Below are positions 35,219-47,527 of a DNA stretch of 64,000 nt, piece after piece; position 1 is the stretch's first letter; the number at the start of each line of letters is the position of its first letter. A model generated the notes under the pieces. The model was given only the letters and a program-made list of their open reading frames with translations, did not search any database and had not been told where the DNA came from. This DNA comes from Eutypa lata. Lineage: Eukaryota; Ascomycota; Sordariomycetes; Xylariales; Diatrypaceae. The position numbers were made by a program, and so were the translations under genes. Location of the stretch: NCBI GenBank assembly GCA_022661535.1, contig JAKULF010000008.1:186001-250000 (forward strand), given 5' to 3'.

Positions 35219-37768
35219 GGTGATATGTGATGTCTTAGGTTGTCAATGTAACTTGCTTGTTATGATACTGGGTTGAGGGTGGCACACAACTAGTAATCCG
35301 GTGTATAATTATGTTGTTTAAGTTGAGCAAGATAGATTCCAACTCAGATTCGGTAGAAAATAGTGTAAAACTTATAGTGGTCTCCGAAGCTCACTTAGCC
35401 TCTAGATTCTGATCATGGGGTCTGAATTGATTTGTGTCACATGTTGTAGGGCCAAACATGTTTATTATTATATCACATCTAGTGTCAGTAGGGCGGGTAC
35501 ACATGATGCAAACAAATGGTAGAGCAATATGGGGAGTTAATACCAGGACAATGGTAAGGCGTCCTAATGCATCCCTGCAGGAAGAAGGTCACGATCTACT
35601 TAGTCAGAAGGTGGAACAGGGTATACGTATTTCTGAGAAGCTTGTTGCATCGATGGGAATCTACAGCCCTGTAGGGTGGCTATTCAAACCTAGATGTCTT
35701 ATTGTGGCTGCATTGGGGTTGCCTTCCTATTGTCTTAGCGCTCCCATTGTCTCTTTATCGCCAAGCATTCACTTTGGCACACTGCCTGCCAATAGCTTCC
35801 TAGATACTCATCACTCTATGCTCAATAACCCTTATCCTGCTCTCTTGAATTGGTGTGTACGTGATATCCCAGTCATCAAGAAACCACAAGCTATTTAAGG
35901 ATTGGTAGAAGCCATTGTGGTCCTTTTTAAACGATAATGCAATGGACTTTACCTAGTATGAAGCATATAAATATCACTGTAGCTTTACGCTTAGGAATAA
36001 TTATTAATTATTATTATGAAGTAGGTAGATTTAGACGATAGGTAGATATTACCCTGAAGATAAGGTGTAAGCCTAGGAAGTAGTTGCCATAATAAATGCC
36101 CTAGGCATCCATACATTTTGCACTATGAAGAGAGCCTTCGGTCATAGGAACCACTCACTTAGGTTCCTTTCTTTCTCCAGCTTGATATATTCACCTTATC
36201 GTAGAGGTTCGTAGATACCCGCCATCCTTAGGCCTGCCACCACAACTATATTTTAATAAGATATTAGTTTGTTTTTAATGCAAATGACCTTCTGACGATT
36301 GGCTAAAGTTGGGATAAGGTCAATGCGTAGATGGCGGCTTTAAGGGAATATGCGCCCAATGGACCGAACTAAAGAGGTCTCCTCACATGCAGACACCATT
36401 ACGTCCAGAAGGCTTTTGCACAAGATTATTTTCGACCTAGGAAGATAATGTGCTATTTTATCACTAGGCAGCTGGTCGGAATATAGTCTCCTGACAAATG
36501 GCATCTCTTAATGCGGACTTCCCCGTACATCCAGATTCGTTCGCGGTTTCTTGAGCAGCAGGTCAACATAGTACTGCCGATATTACATCGCTGCACAGTG
36601 CGAGGCCGTCCGTCTTTGCTTGCCCAGCATATTTGGACTTGTTCAATTTTCTCGAATGAGGGATATTGAACAATGCCCATGTTCCTCTGAGAATCGTAAC
36701 GTACTTCAATCCTCTCTTACCTGCTCGACAGCATTTATTCTATGACGTATTCCTAGCTGCCTTGGCCGCCATGCTATCTGGGTCCATGCCAGAGTGCTTT
36801 GGGAGGCTCCTGCCGCCATTTTCAGCCTATTGTTATGAGCCATGTTCCCAACTATGGCGCCCGCGGGCTGAGGCCGATAGGGGGTGTACGTCTTCGCAGT
36901 GCTCGAAGGTTTCTGGCTGCTCGATGACCTAGAGGGTACTAAGCCGGAGTAAAGACTCGGATTGTAGTGGGCGCTTTTCTTCATGACGTTCTTGTGGTGA
37001 CCATAGCAAAACACGCCGTTGTATGCAGGTCTATGCACTTGGCACAGGAAATGGTTGCTCTTGTTTCGATCGAGCGTCGAAGATGGGCAGATTGAAAACC
37101 GTGAGAGAGACAGAGATCATCTGGAACTGTCTGGGATGATCAATGGTAGAAAACTCAAGTTTGGATTTGCTGGGACAAAGCGGGGTATCACTGTTGCCCA
37201 AACAGCTACTATCCATACAACACGGGAGAGAGGTTATCGCACTAGGTTCCACAAGGAGAATGGTAGAGACACAAACAGACCTTGACGGATGCTTGTAGAC
37301 CCTCTCCTCGTCCCATGTTGGCGGTATGCCGAGGGGTTAGGCGATCTCGCCTACCTATGTATGGAGTAGAGCCACAGGTTAACTAATACATCAAGATTAG
37401 GTTGATATAGATCACGTGCAGCTGAATTGCCAGGAGGGAACTAGTGCTTACAATGAGTCTTGAATTACTACGTATAGACTATTTATAGTGGGTGGAGCCT
37501 AGTATGGTGGGATGCTCATGATCATACGTTAAAGGCTGGTGCCTATCTATCAGTAATCACAGTGTTTCTTGTGAGAAGTCGATTTTACAACGTCGTCAGA
37601 GGTTAGTCCTTAAGGCGTTACCAACTCCTCGCGATATAATCCAAGGATGATATTTACGTGATAATCCTAACTTAAGTTCGAAGAAAGTTTCTGTATTCCG
37701 TATCACTTGCACCCTCATCCTAGGCCTCCCGTTGTCATCAAACAACAAAGACAGCGTAACCCACTGAG
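35219..37768. other. Long intergenic region
   Basis: About 2.5 kb, AT-rich, with no supported gene. The ORF at 35434-35898 opens with a non-ATG codon and its protein has no coherent domain or intron pattern. Frames at 36666-37285 overlap on both strands without recognisable motifs. No RNA genes or transposon ends were identified. Confidence 0.45.
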
Positions 37769-39039
37769 ATGTCGCAAATGGTAGCAGAAGCTCTGCTCCA
37801 GGCCTCAATAGAGCAGGCCCGGGGCGACATGCAGAGCACCGGCTCCGACTCGACTCCGAACGCAGATGCATACCTCGATGATCCCCGGTTCAATCAAACT
37901 TTCACACTACCGCCTGGACCAGGACGACCGGCACCCTTCAACGTTACATATAGTGACTATGGCTATCGTAACCCCGACGAGCCGGAGAAGGAGAACGTTC
38001 TCTTATTCTGCGGCCCTCTCTTCAGCAGGTGCGGGGTCTGTATGATATAGGTCCTCCTTCAGCTGATGCTAACCGCTGCTACCACAGTCGTTTTCTTCAC
38101 GTTGCCAAAGATAAGCTGGCCAAGAAGTACCATGTGCGCATTATCAATCCCGACCGGCCGGGTTTGGGAGGCACCACAGAAGTGGATGCGCATCGCCGCC
38201 TGGAGGTGTGGCTGGAGATTGTGCCGGCCTTATTGCAACATCTAAAGGTGCCTCACGTTACGCTCGCCTGTCAGAGCGCCGGCACCATCTATGCGCTCCA
38301 CACTCTGCTGCACCTCCGTCACCTGCTACGGCCCGACCGCCCGTACGTCGCCTTCTGTGGGCCTTGGGTCCACCCAGCACATTCGGGTGTCACGCTTATG
38401 GCATTGAGCAATGCGTTGCCCTCTGCCGTCTTGAAGCACTTTGACAGCATTGCGGGTTTCGTGAATTCCAAGGTCGGCCCCATCGTGGGCTTCAGCAGCG
38501 GCTTGCTCTCCATCTTGTCCCCGTCTTGGGGCCAGGGGAAACAACCACCCATTGCGGAGGGCGCCGATGCTGAGATGGCTGAGTTTGAAGAGAAAATGCT
38601 ACCGTGCTTCATCAATCGTGCTTATACAGAGAACATCAGCGGCATGGGCCAAGAGGTGCTTCTCCTTCTAAAGAAGCAAAAGGCAGGACTTTCGGGAGGC
38701 GACCTGACATGGGGCACATGGGATGACGTTGACAAGTTTGTGCCGATGCTTGCAGCCTTGGAGGGGGAAGGACAGGCTTCAGGTGGCAGTCCTTCGACCA
38801 ATTCTTCCGTGCAGTTGGAAATCGAAATATTCTTTGCTGAGTCTGATAACATGATTGGCGAGGCGGCCGGGCCGCAGTGGCTGGCAGATTGTTGGAAAAC
38901 AGAGTGCCGCGGAAGCAGCATTGGATTTCAGAGTCACGTCGTTGAAGGAACGGAGCACGATACCATACTTAACCTGAGGTTCGGTGTAATGGAAAATATA
39001 TTTCGCAAAATGGCTGGAACAAGTAAGGATATAAATTAA
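37769..39039 (+). CDS. Alpha/beta-hydrolase fold protein
   Basis: Two exons, 37769-38028 and 38088-39039, joined as FSSRFLHVAKDKLAKKY, giving about 403 residues. The fold is recognisable from YSDYGYRNPDEPEKENVLLFCGP, the oxyanion-side RIINPDRPGLGGTTEV, and the nucleophile elbow VTLACQSAGTIYALHTL (CQSAG in place of the more usual GHSxG, Ser retained). Likely acid and base are Asp in FFAESDNMIG and His in VEGTEHDTIL near the C-terminus. There is no signal peptide, so it is probably cytosolic. It would hydrolyse an ester, amide or epoxide bond. Substrate unknown. It starts 3.6 kb from a divergent P450 gene start and ends 0.4 kb from that gene's stop, so the two are convergent, not an operon-like pair. 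Confidence 0.82.
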
Positions 39040-39444
39040 TTCATTTACTAAGCGTTTAAGTAATTAATCTTTTCTCTCAAGGAATCACGGAAAGCATATA
39101 ATACTTTTCAGGCCATATGCCAGTTGATCTTCAAATAGGGGTTGTCGGGAGCTTATTGTCAAAGCTGTTCAAAATGCTTCATACGTAGATAGTTCTACAA
39201 AAATATATTGAATTGTTCTCATCTCTAAGATATCTACAAGCCCTGTCATGTTTCAAAATGTTGTAATATGCTTTTCCAATGTGATATTATGCTATGACCT
39301 ACAAATATATAGCCTTATGTCGTAGTCGCTTAAAGATACCCATCCCATCATAAGAAATCTGCTTTCCAATTAACATACGATAAAGTCTCCCTTTACCCCT
39401 CAGAGGAGGTAGATTCTGGTATCGACCCGGATGTATCCTGTCGC
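39040..39444. other. Convergent intergenic spacer
   Basis: About 400 bp, AT-rich, between the stop of the alpha/beta hydrolase and the stop of the P450 gene. It holds both 3' ends. No other feature seen. Confidence 0.5.
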
Positions 39445-41348
39445 CTATTTCTCTACAGGGGTAAGGTGTACCATCAACGGAGGCTTCAACCAAACGGCAA
39501 AAGCCTTGGAGTTCTTATACCAGTCCCGGCTCTCGTCGTCGAGGCGCATGTCGAAATTGAAGACGATTTTAGCCAGGATCAGGCGCATCTCAGCATATGC
39601 AAGACTAAAATCAGTAGATATTGGGTTAGCGGATATGGCAATCTATCAAATTTGGGTCTCAGAGAATCTAGGCGACTTACTTCTTCCCGACGCAGTTCCG
39701 CGGACCGGTGCTGAAAGGCTGCATCGCATCCAATCTATCGCTAGCGAACCTCGGGTCCCCCGTGAACCTCTCGGGGTGGAAGCCCATCGGGTCGGTCCAA
39801 AGCTCCGGCGCGTGATTAATAGGCCACTGCCAGACAGCGACGACTGTGTCTTCTGGTACGAAGTGACCAGAGACTAAGGCCCCACCCTTGGGGGCCTGTC
39901 GAGGCATCGCGCCCGTGACAGGAGGGTAATGCCTTAGCGACTCGTTCAGACACGCAAGCATATACTGCAACTTATTCACCGAGAGCAACGTGATTTCGGA
40001 ATCGTCGGTGAAGGATGAGCGAACCTCTTGCTCTAGCTTCTCGAGGCAATGCCTATTCGACGTGAGGAGAAAGACGGCACCAGATAGTAACGTCGCCGTA
40101 GTCTCTGACCCGGCAATAATCAAGGTCCCTGCATTTACGGCAATTGTACCGAACGACTATTGGGATAGAAGCGGTTGGTTAGCCAGAGTTGTGCTCTCCC
40201 CCCCACCCGTTTGCCCAGAGATGGTTAGGAGAGGGGATGATGGAATAGCGATAGAATAAGCGATGCATTACTCACGATCTGATCTTTCTTCTTGAGCAAC
40301 CCTTCAACCAAATCAAGTCTTTCAGAACCAAGCTCAATGCGCTGCATCAATTTCTCTCTCGTGAGCTTACTGTGCTCATCGCGGTTCTTCATACCGCCAT
40401 TTTTAGCAAGAAAGTTAACGAGGCGCCTCCAACCGAGCATCCTTAGCGTAATCATGACGCTCATTTGCCGGATGAACCCCGTGAATAGCTTGACCCAAGG
40501 ATGGTAGTTGCTGTTCTCCAGGCAACCGAAACTGCTGCCGAATGCTAGGTCACCGATGATATCGAAGGTGGTCCAGTTAAGCCACTCGCGCATATTCAAG
40601 GGGTTCTTTCCTGCAGTCGCATTGGAACGCAGCCGATCAATCAGAGTATCCACATAGGCGCCGATGATGGGTTCCTGGGCTTGCATCGAGCGCTCGCTGA
40701 AGCCGTGTGCTAATTGTCGGCGAAGAAGCGAATGCTCCTCTCGACCCGCCGAGATGATCGACACGGGCATGCCGTCCACTGGGCGGTACCTAGATATACA
40801 TTGTCAGCCAAAATGGGAATTTCGCAGCCTCTTCTCCCTCCTAAGGGCTATATGCTTAACCACTACCGGGGTTATACAGTGTTCGCACTTAACGCAGTCC
40901 TAAGACTGTGAATGAAGGAGTGTGATGAGATACTTACCCCTGCTGGTACTTGGGAAATTCGAGCTCCCCTGGTGCCTTGTGCCCGTAGATATCCTTCCAT
41001 GCCTCAGGCGAAGAAAAGGCCAGGGTGTTGGGGCCGATTCTTATGGCCTTCCCATATTTGTCGTGCAATTCCGCAACGTGGAAAGGGAGACGGCCCTGTA
41101 TACTGTAGTACGCGCGCGGGATGTTTGATATACGATGGGAGATTGGTCCTGGGAATGAGCGGAGAGGGTGTATGAAGAGGTTGTATAGTATCCCTCCGAC
41201 ATAGTAGACGACGGTCTTGAGAGAACAGTGAGTAAGTAAGGCGATATGCACCGACAACTAATATCAAGAAGTGGGATCGACTTACAAGGCCAATAGTGAT
41301 GAGCATGAGGTTGCCCGTCCCAAGAGAGCCGATGTTCACAGGCGCCAT
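39445..41348 (-). CDS. Cytochrome P450 monooxygenase (five exons)
   Basis: Exons 41348-41286, 41215-40938, 40789-40276, 40156-39681 and 39604-39445 give 496 residues in phase. The N-terminus is a membrane anchor (NLMLITIGL and VVYYVGGILYNLFI) followed by HPLRSFPGP. Diagnostic motifs are I-helix LIIAGSETTAT, K-helix ESLR, PERF (FHPERFTGD) and the heme loop FSTGPRNCVGKN, which is split by the last intron between Lys and Asn. It resembles fungal isotrichodermin C-15-hydroxylase-like P450s involved in secondary metabolism. It is an ER-bound hydroxylase needing NADPH-P450 reductase. It lies about 9 kb left of the PKS with a pectin esterase gene between, so membership of the polyketide cluster is possible but not supported by adjacency. 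Confidence 0.88.
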
Positions 41349-42649
41349 TTTGAAACTGATAACAATATCAGGGTTCAGGGACAGCAAAGTACGGTTATCG
41401 ATTCTGTTGGGTATCCGAGAGTTGATCCTTATGATTATATTGAAAGATTTCGAGAGAGCCACAACATATATATATATATATATATACGCGGCCACGTATA
41501 CACGAGGGGTCCTATCGATGGTACGGCGGCGGCGGCGGTGTCCACCAACCTTTGAAATCCGGACGGCACGGGTCGCTATTGAACACCGAATTCAATTTTA
41601 TTTCAGCTTCGGATTCGCAAGGTATAGAGGACGATGTTATCTATCTATGTATTAATATAGTCCTACCAGGCAGCAATTGATTGATTTTCCAGGCCTATTT
41701 ACTTCCGCGCCGGGATTCGTCAATTCCGTTTCCCGCTGTCACACTCCGGTCTATGTGACGGTGACGGGGGTGCATATCCGGTCTCCACCCCCGCTCATAA
41801 TTACTTATCCAGGGGTTGTTTACCCAGTTCTGCCACATAAGATGTCAAATAAGGATTCACTAATTACCACCTGGTCAGCTGGTCAACTGGCACAAATAAA
41901 CACTGCGTCGCATGGAGCGACATGTTTAAGCGCAGATATTACCACCTCGAAACGGCGTCATAATTTCAAGACAACATAGACTGACTCTTCGATTATACAC
42001 ACACGTCTTCAGTGCATCAACGGCTTTCTAGTAGCCATCTGCCATCCTGCCATCCAGCTCCTCTAACTCTAGTTAACCCAGTAGGATAAAAGGTGGGTTT
42101 ACATTAATATGGAGTCATCCAATGTTGTCGCATCTAGATCTTATGCTTGAAGTTTATTCGACGGGGGCCCGCTGATCTTTTGGGTTCTACGCCATAGCGA
42201 TCCTTTTGAATGGGCAGCTGACGTAGGTTTTCGTCTTTCTACATAGTTACGTAGTTGATTCAGCATGTGGAGCTCGCCGTGCATTGTCTGCTATATGCAT
42301 GTGATATAAGTGTCTTCCCTTTCAAGGAAAATACAGTACCATCTCGCAAGTTTTCGACGTTTACGGAAAGGCCCACAGATAAATTCGAGACCATTCAATT
42401 GGACCGGCAGGGATTTATCCCGGGCGGCGTTATGGTACCTACCGCATATCGGTTCTTAGGGGATATGTACTACTCACATTATTCGTTGTTGCACATGTGT
42501 ATGCTGCTCTAGATCACTGGGCGCAAGCTTAAACATCCTGGGGGTAGGGCCACAAACTTATATACTGGTATGGAAATACTATTTACACAGAAGCCATCCA
42601 GTCCTTGGAGCTGGGATCACTCAACTGACACTTGAAGATGCCTAAACTA
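41349..42649. other. Intergenic region
   Basis: About 1.3 kb upstream of the P450 and downstream of the pectin methylesterase. It contains the dinucleotide repeat at 41466-41486 and short unrelated ORFs. No gene supported. Confidence 0.5.
41466..41486. repeat. AT dinucleotide microsatellite
   Basis: About ten perfect AT units located about 120 bp upstream of the P450 start codon, in its promoter region. Length variation here between strains could affect expression, though that is inference. Confidence 0.85.
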
Positions 42650-43718
42650 TCACATGTAGCTAGCATCATAATAGCCGGCGCTTGCGTAGCTGCTACCCAA
42701 GATCGAAGAGATGCCCACAGCTGAATCCAACATCGTGGCGAAGTCCGCTCGGGAGGTGGATGCCCCTTCTCCGGAATTGTTGTATTCTCCGAAGAGGACA
42801 CCGTCGGTTCTCGGGTCGTCGTCGTTCCAAATCCGCCATCCCTCGTCGTTGATAACAGCGCTCAGTGCACTGTTCTGGAAGACGACACGAGCGTACTCCC
42901 GCCATGGGCGACCAAGATAGTATGCACCGTCCGTCACGCTGTTGCCTGATGCGGCGGCAACATCACAGTTGTTGAAGACGTAGTATGAAGCGCCGTCTTC
43001 ATCCTCTCTCCCATTGGCTGTTATTTACAGTCCTCACGTTAGCGGCAGGATTCGGACCTCGAAGGATGATGGTAATAATGAAGATGATATGGGCCTTACC
43101 GGTGATATACCCAATCGACCTCGCGAGAACACGGATATCACATCCCTCAAACCAAGACGCGGCCTCTTGCCCGAAGATGAAGTCGGTAGCACCCTGGATC
43201 AGCGACTGGGCGAAGAGCTGGTAGCCCTCGTTGCTCAGGACGGTATCCTGGAACCCGAGGAACTGGCTGGCGTAGTAGCCGCTGTCAGCGTAGGCGCTGA
43301 GGGCGACGGCCTGGCTGCCCTCGCCGTAGCCGTTCTCGACGTTGACGTTGTACAGCTTGAAGTCGGCGGCCTTGACGCGGAGCGTGGCCGTCTCGTCGTT
43401 CGACAGCCCGTCGTTCTGGCTCAGGCTGCTGGTGATGGTCGCCTCGTTGCCCGCGTAGCCCGTCGTGTCCGGGGTGTAGCCGTAGATGGTGAGCTGCGCC
43501 GCCCGAGCGCTGACCAGCACCTGCTCGCTGTACGTCCCCGCGTCGAGGAAGATGCACTGGTCCGCCGCGTCGCTCGTCGAGAGCGAGTCTACCGCCGCCT
43601 GCACCGTGCTGTAGTCCCCGCCGCTCTTGGCTACGTTCAAGCACCCTTCAGGGGCTGACGTGCGGCTTTCGGCGGCGACGGCTGCTGCTAAGGCGAGACT
43701 GGAGATGATGGACTTCAT
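42650..43718 (-). CDS. Secreted pectin methylesterase (CE8)
   Basis: Exons 43718-43100 and 43017-42650 encode 328 residues. A signal peptide (SIISSLALAAAVAAE) precedes CLNVAKSGGDYSTVQAAVDSL, the opening strand of the pectinesterase beta-helix. Active-site landmarks are GSQAVALSAYADSG, FLGFQDTVLS with catalytic Asp, QGATDFIFGQEA with nucleophilic Asp, and YYLGRPWREYARVVF with the substrate-binding Arg. The splice joins SIGYIT-ANGREDEDG. The enzyme removes methyl groups from homogalacturonan in plant cell walls, releasing methanol. It is one of the clearest signs that this fungus feeds on or invades plant tissue. The catalytic exon is GC-rich compared with its AT-rich surroundings. Confidence 0.93.
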
Positions 43719-46208
43719 GGTGGGAGACTGAAGAGCATGTAGGTAGAGTTGTTCAATCGAGATCCTCTATGGACATGAAGAAAAGTGAAGTTTCTCCATC
43801 GCATGTTTTATAAAGTTTGAAACATTCATTACGTTTCTCAGCCCATTGGCCCCACAGAGGAGGGTCGTTGACCGGTCCGGGCAGGCTGTTGGCGGATAAT
43901 CATGAACCGGTCTTTTCCGGTCTAGTGCGATCCGTCGTATGGGATATATGTCCCCGTACCACATTAGGGTGGTATTATAAAACCCTTCTCCGCATGTTTT
44001 CAATGAGATCTCCCAGATGCTCAGGAAGAATTGCCGTGAAACATGCAGGTCTCGATTAAAAGTTAGTCATAACAGCACAACATTGTTGGTGGAGAAATTA
44101 TAAGTGTTGAAGTGCGGGTCTGGGGTAAAGACAGGGGGCCTTGCCAAGGGAGTGAGTAGCCACAAATAAATCAACCCCGTTCACGTTCCGCCAGAAGGAA
44201 GATATTCCACTACTAAGTCGCGTCGATGAGGAAATTGGCGTTGTCTTTCATGAATGTCGCTACAGTCGCCGATGTTGGTATAGCGGGAAGCAGGTATCTC
44301 TATATTCTTCTTACTTGACGCCTTTCTACTCACATAACCGAGAAGTTCGATCAATCGATCAATCGATCAATCGACAAGGGACGGGCCCCCTACCCACGGA
44401 ATACATGTCACGTGATAACGCGACCTCCTCGTCGGCCCCTTTGTATCAAGATGCGTTTGCTTATTAGCAGTATGGTTATTGAATTATGATATGACATTTT
44501 AAGAAGTGACTGTTTAGAGGCGATGATATATGGATTTTAATAATAACGTTAGCCGCGTTTTCGTACAACGAACGTGCATAAATATGGTGAAAAAGAAATC
44601 GGCTGAAACATCATTTAATTATTTGATTAACAATATAGTGATTCACTATCAAGCTAGGGCAGTGTTTCTCGTAAAGGCTGAGGCTTCTCAAATCAAGGAG
44701 AAGACGGGGGTATGCCTTTAATCATTTACTGCATTACCTTATGGCGGGGGTAAACTTTTCAAGGGCTAGTAGCAATATTTTGTTGAAACATCATGTACAT
44801 ACAACATAAGTTTACAGGCAGATTCTTTCTTACGGAACAAAATGACTACACTAATCATTATTTAGCTAGCTTTCACTTGATCAAACTGTACAACCTGAAT
44901 ACGCCAAATCCTTCAATATGTTTGTCACGATACTAATGAACTTCAGGGTCTAAGCAAGTATGCTGCTATTGTACACAGAAGGAAAAGGGGAAATATAGCT
45001 CCGTAGCTCGTAGTGCCATTACATATATATGAATTCCGTGTGGATCCGAGGCTTTTACTTATGGTCGTGACAATGTTTAATATTTAACCTTGCAACATGG
45101 TGAGAGAGGGGCTGGCCTACCAACAATTTTATTTAACCATCGTTAAGTCTTCAATAACCAGTCAGTTCAAAACCACCAATAGTGATATTGGCCATCGTGC
45201 AAACTCAAGATATCTATATACTGCACAACTACTCTTGAGTTACCCCGTGATTACCACAGAGAGTTGTTAGAAACTTGTTGATGATTTAAAGCAAGTGTAT
45301 GATTGAGATAGAGATCGAAGGATGTCTAACTTGGATGTTACACTGCCCAAAGGTACAAAATGAAACGCAGCTTCTCCCCTGCGAAATCCTATTTTGTAAT
45401 ATTAACTCGTCCCAATGCTAAGACACATATTCAAACTACTTCTGTTAACGTTGACAGCATTTAGAATTGACAGCTCGAAGCACTTCCAACTGTAACAACA
45501 CCTATGTAGCTTCTTCCTTTTAATTTCGAAAGTCGCATTACGATGAGTCATAAAGAAATAGCTTTGTCTATAACTCCGTCCTGTGCCGCCCCCTTAACCT
45601 TCTCTTGTCTCATAAAATTTCTGTTTCCCACCTTTCATAAGCGCACGTAGGTGGAATATGGTATTTCAGGCAGATAATAGTAAGGTATATCGAGTAGGTG
45701 GCAATATATCTGATAACGGCATGTGTTAATTCATCCTGGTCATGGTTCGGCCGACAGGGCTAGAGTATATCACTACTAACTTGCTTGGCATGAATTTATA
45801 CGATTTCTGGGCACTCATATAACCGATTCTAGAAATCCACCTTCCCTTCCGACCATGCTATTTGTTCTCCTTGGCGCCTCAATGAGGTCCAATTGCGCTT
45901 CTTAGGCTTGATCCTGAACTGCATTGGCTTAGTAAGTTAGATGTGTCCCACTACGGGTCAGATACCAACTAGTTCCTTTCTATGTAACGTCGTAACAGTG
46001 GACCGCGAAGGATAAGCACATAACTTGGTGTACTGAACCAAGCCATCCTTTCCCTGCGACTTGTTATAATGAACTAAGATATTTTGTGGCTCTTTGGCAT
46101 TGAAAGGAGATAGTCTCGTTTTGTCCAATAGGTATTACATCTAGTAACGCTTTCGTCGTCTTGATATCAGAGAAACGCCATATTTTGTTGGGGAAAATTC
46201 TACCAAAG
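43719..46208. other. Long intergenic region left of the polyketide cluster
   Basis: About 2.5 kb, AT-rich, with no supported gene. It includes three perfect tandem copies of ATCAATCG at 44351-44374. The small ORF 44530-44721 has no recognisable feature. The region forms a natural left border for the cluster that starts with the methyltransferase at 46209. Confidence 0.45.
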
Positions 46209-47123
46209 ATGTCGTCAGCACGGCCTTTTACCAAAGTCATTTCCTGGGAGGAATACATGGAACACCGCCCTCCTTACCCATCGTCAATGTGGGACTTCTG
46301 GCTCGACTATCATCAAGGTCCGTTAGATGTTGCTCATGACGTCGGAGCTGGCGGCGGAGTCGCCTCTCATGATCTTGCCGTGAAGTCGAAGATCAAGCGC
46401 ATCTACGTGTCTGACCCTGGAAAAGAGCACCTCGATTTTGCGGAAACGATGCTCGCGACACACCATCCCGATGTCGAATTTGTGTTCAAAAACACCATAG
46501 CGGAAGATCCGTGGCTGGAGGAAGGTTCCGTCGATTTCCTCTGTTGCTGTGAAGCATTGCATTGGGTGGATGTATCAGAGGGGATGCCAGTCATGGCCAA
46601 GAGCCTTCGGTCGGGTGGCACATTTGCGGCTCTGTACTATCTGCCATTTCCCCGGATCACGAATAGCAAGAGAGCACAAGATGCACAGACCCGGCTGCTC
46701 GACGACTTCGGGAAAAACACACCGGATTCCAGCGTCTCCCACCCTTCTTGGCGTCGTGGGTTCTCCAATAGCAATGTGGGCATGGACTTCGTCCCTTTTG
46801 ATGATAACATATGGAAGGATGTGCGAAGAATCGAGATCAACACAGATGGGGGATGGCCGTCTTCTGCGTTCATCGCTAACCGATTCGGGGAAGCACCGAA
46901 CTGCGTGGAAGAGGGCTGCGTCAAGGAGAGATGGGAGGATGAAAGTTGGAAGAGAGTCGAGTCGCCCGAAAGGTTGAGACAGATTCTGGCCAAATTTCTA
47001 GGAGCGCCGGACAAGACGTGGGAATCGGATGACTGGCAGGAGGTGTTGGCAGGGGCAGAGGAGGTTGGAGGACAACTAGAGCTTGCTTTTCAAGTTGCAA
47101 TGGTTTTGGCTCGCAAGAAGTGA
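46209..47123 (+). CDS. Class I SAM-dependent methyltransferase (TMT1/Crg1-like)
   Basis: A single exon of 304 residues from ATG 46209. The frame extends upstream but only with non-ATG starts. The N-terminus SWEEYMEHRPPYPSSMWDFW is typical of this fungal group. Motif I is VAHDVGAGGGVASHDLA (SAM binding), followed by an acidic beta-2 end (IYVSDPGKE), CCEALHWVDVSEGM (motif IV region, as in trans-aconitate methyltransferase-like proteins) and SLRSGGTFAALYY. It transfers a methyl group from SAM to a small-molecule hydroxyl or carboxyl. It is the outermost left gene I would assign to the polyketide cluster. Its role there, such as O-methylation of the product, is inferred from position only. No signal peptide. 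Confidence 0.85.
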   Translation: MSSARPFTKVISWEEYMEHRPPYPSSMWDFWLDYHQGPLDVAHDVGAGGGVASHDLAVKSKIKRIYVSDPGKEHLDFAETMLATHHPDVEFVFKNTIAEDPWLEEGSVDFLCCCEALHWVDVSEGMPVMAKSLRSGGTFAALYYLPFPRITNSKRAQDAQTRLLDDFGKNTPDSSVSHPSWRRGFSNSNVGMDFVPFDDNIWKDVRRIEINTDGGWPSSAFIANRFGEAPNCVEEGCVKERWEDESWKRVESPERLRQILAKFLGAPDKTWESDDWQEVLAGAEEVGGQLELAFQVAMVLARKK

Positions 47124-47527
47124 AAAAGTCTACATGAAGAATTTAGATGGAGCCTGCTACAAATATCGACTTGTGTGAAATTGGGGAAACTTGTTTCATC
47201 ACGGTCTTCAAGATATCATACTATGGGCAATTTATACAAGATATGTATTTTAAGGTATCCAGCTTAGTAGGAAAGCTCATGTTGTCTTATGGTGGCTAAA
47301 GCAAGGATGCGAGCAAATTGGTCCTTTAAAAAAAATTTCATTAAACGGCGAAATCAATAACATTGCACGTATAATCCAGTAGAAATAGCTGTGAATTACT
47401 CTGTAAAGACCTATTACTTCGAGCTGCCTGAAGGGCAATATCAACTAGGCCAAATTTTATAGCAAGCCAAGTACATATGACCTTGTAGCCCGTTTTTACC
47501 AATACTAGAATTTGGATTATGCCGTTC
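47124..47527. other. Convergent intergenic spacer
   Basis: About 400 bp between the methyltransferase and P450 stop codons. It is AT-rich with an A-run near 47330. No gene seen. Confidence 0.5.

Noticed and set aside
35434..35898. Open frame of 154 codons on the plus strand
   Set aside because: Non-ATG start, no domain and no splice-compatible extension. Probably a chance frame in AT-rich DNA.
36666..37285. Overlapping frames on both strands
   Set aside because: No frame shows coherent family motifs, and strand and frame change without splice signals.
43014..43658. 214-codon plus-strand frame opposite the pectin methylesterase
   Set aside because: It is the GC-rich antisense shadow of a gene whose catalytic motifs are unambiguous on the minus strand.
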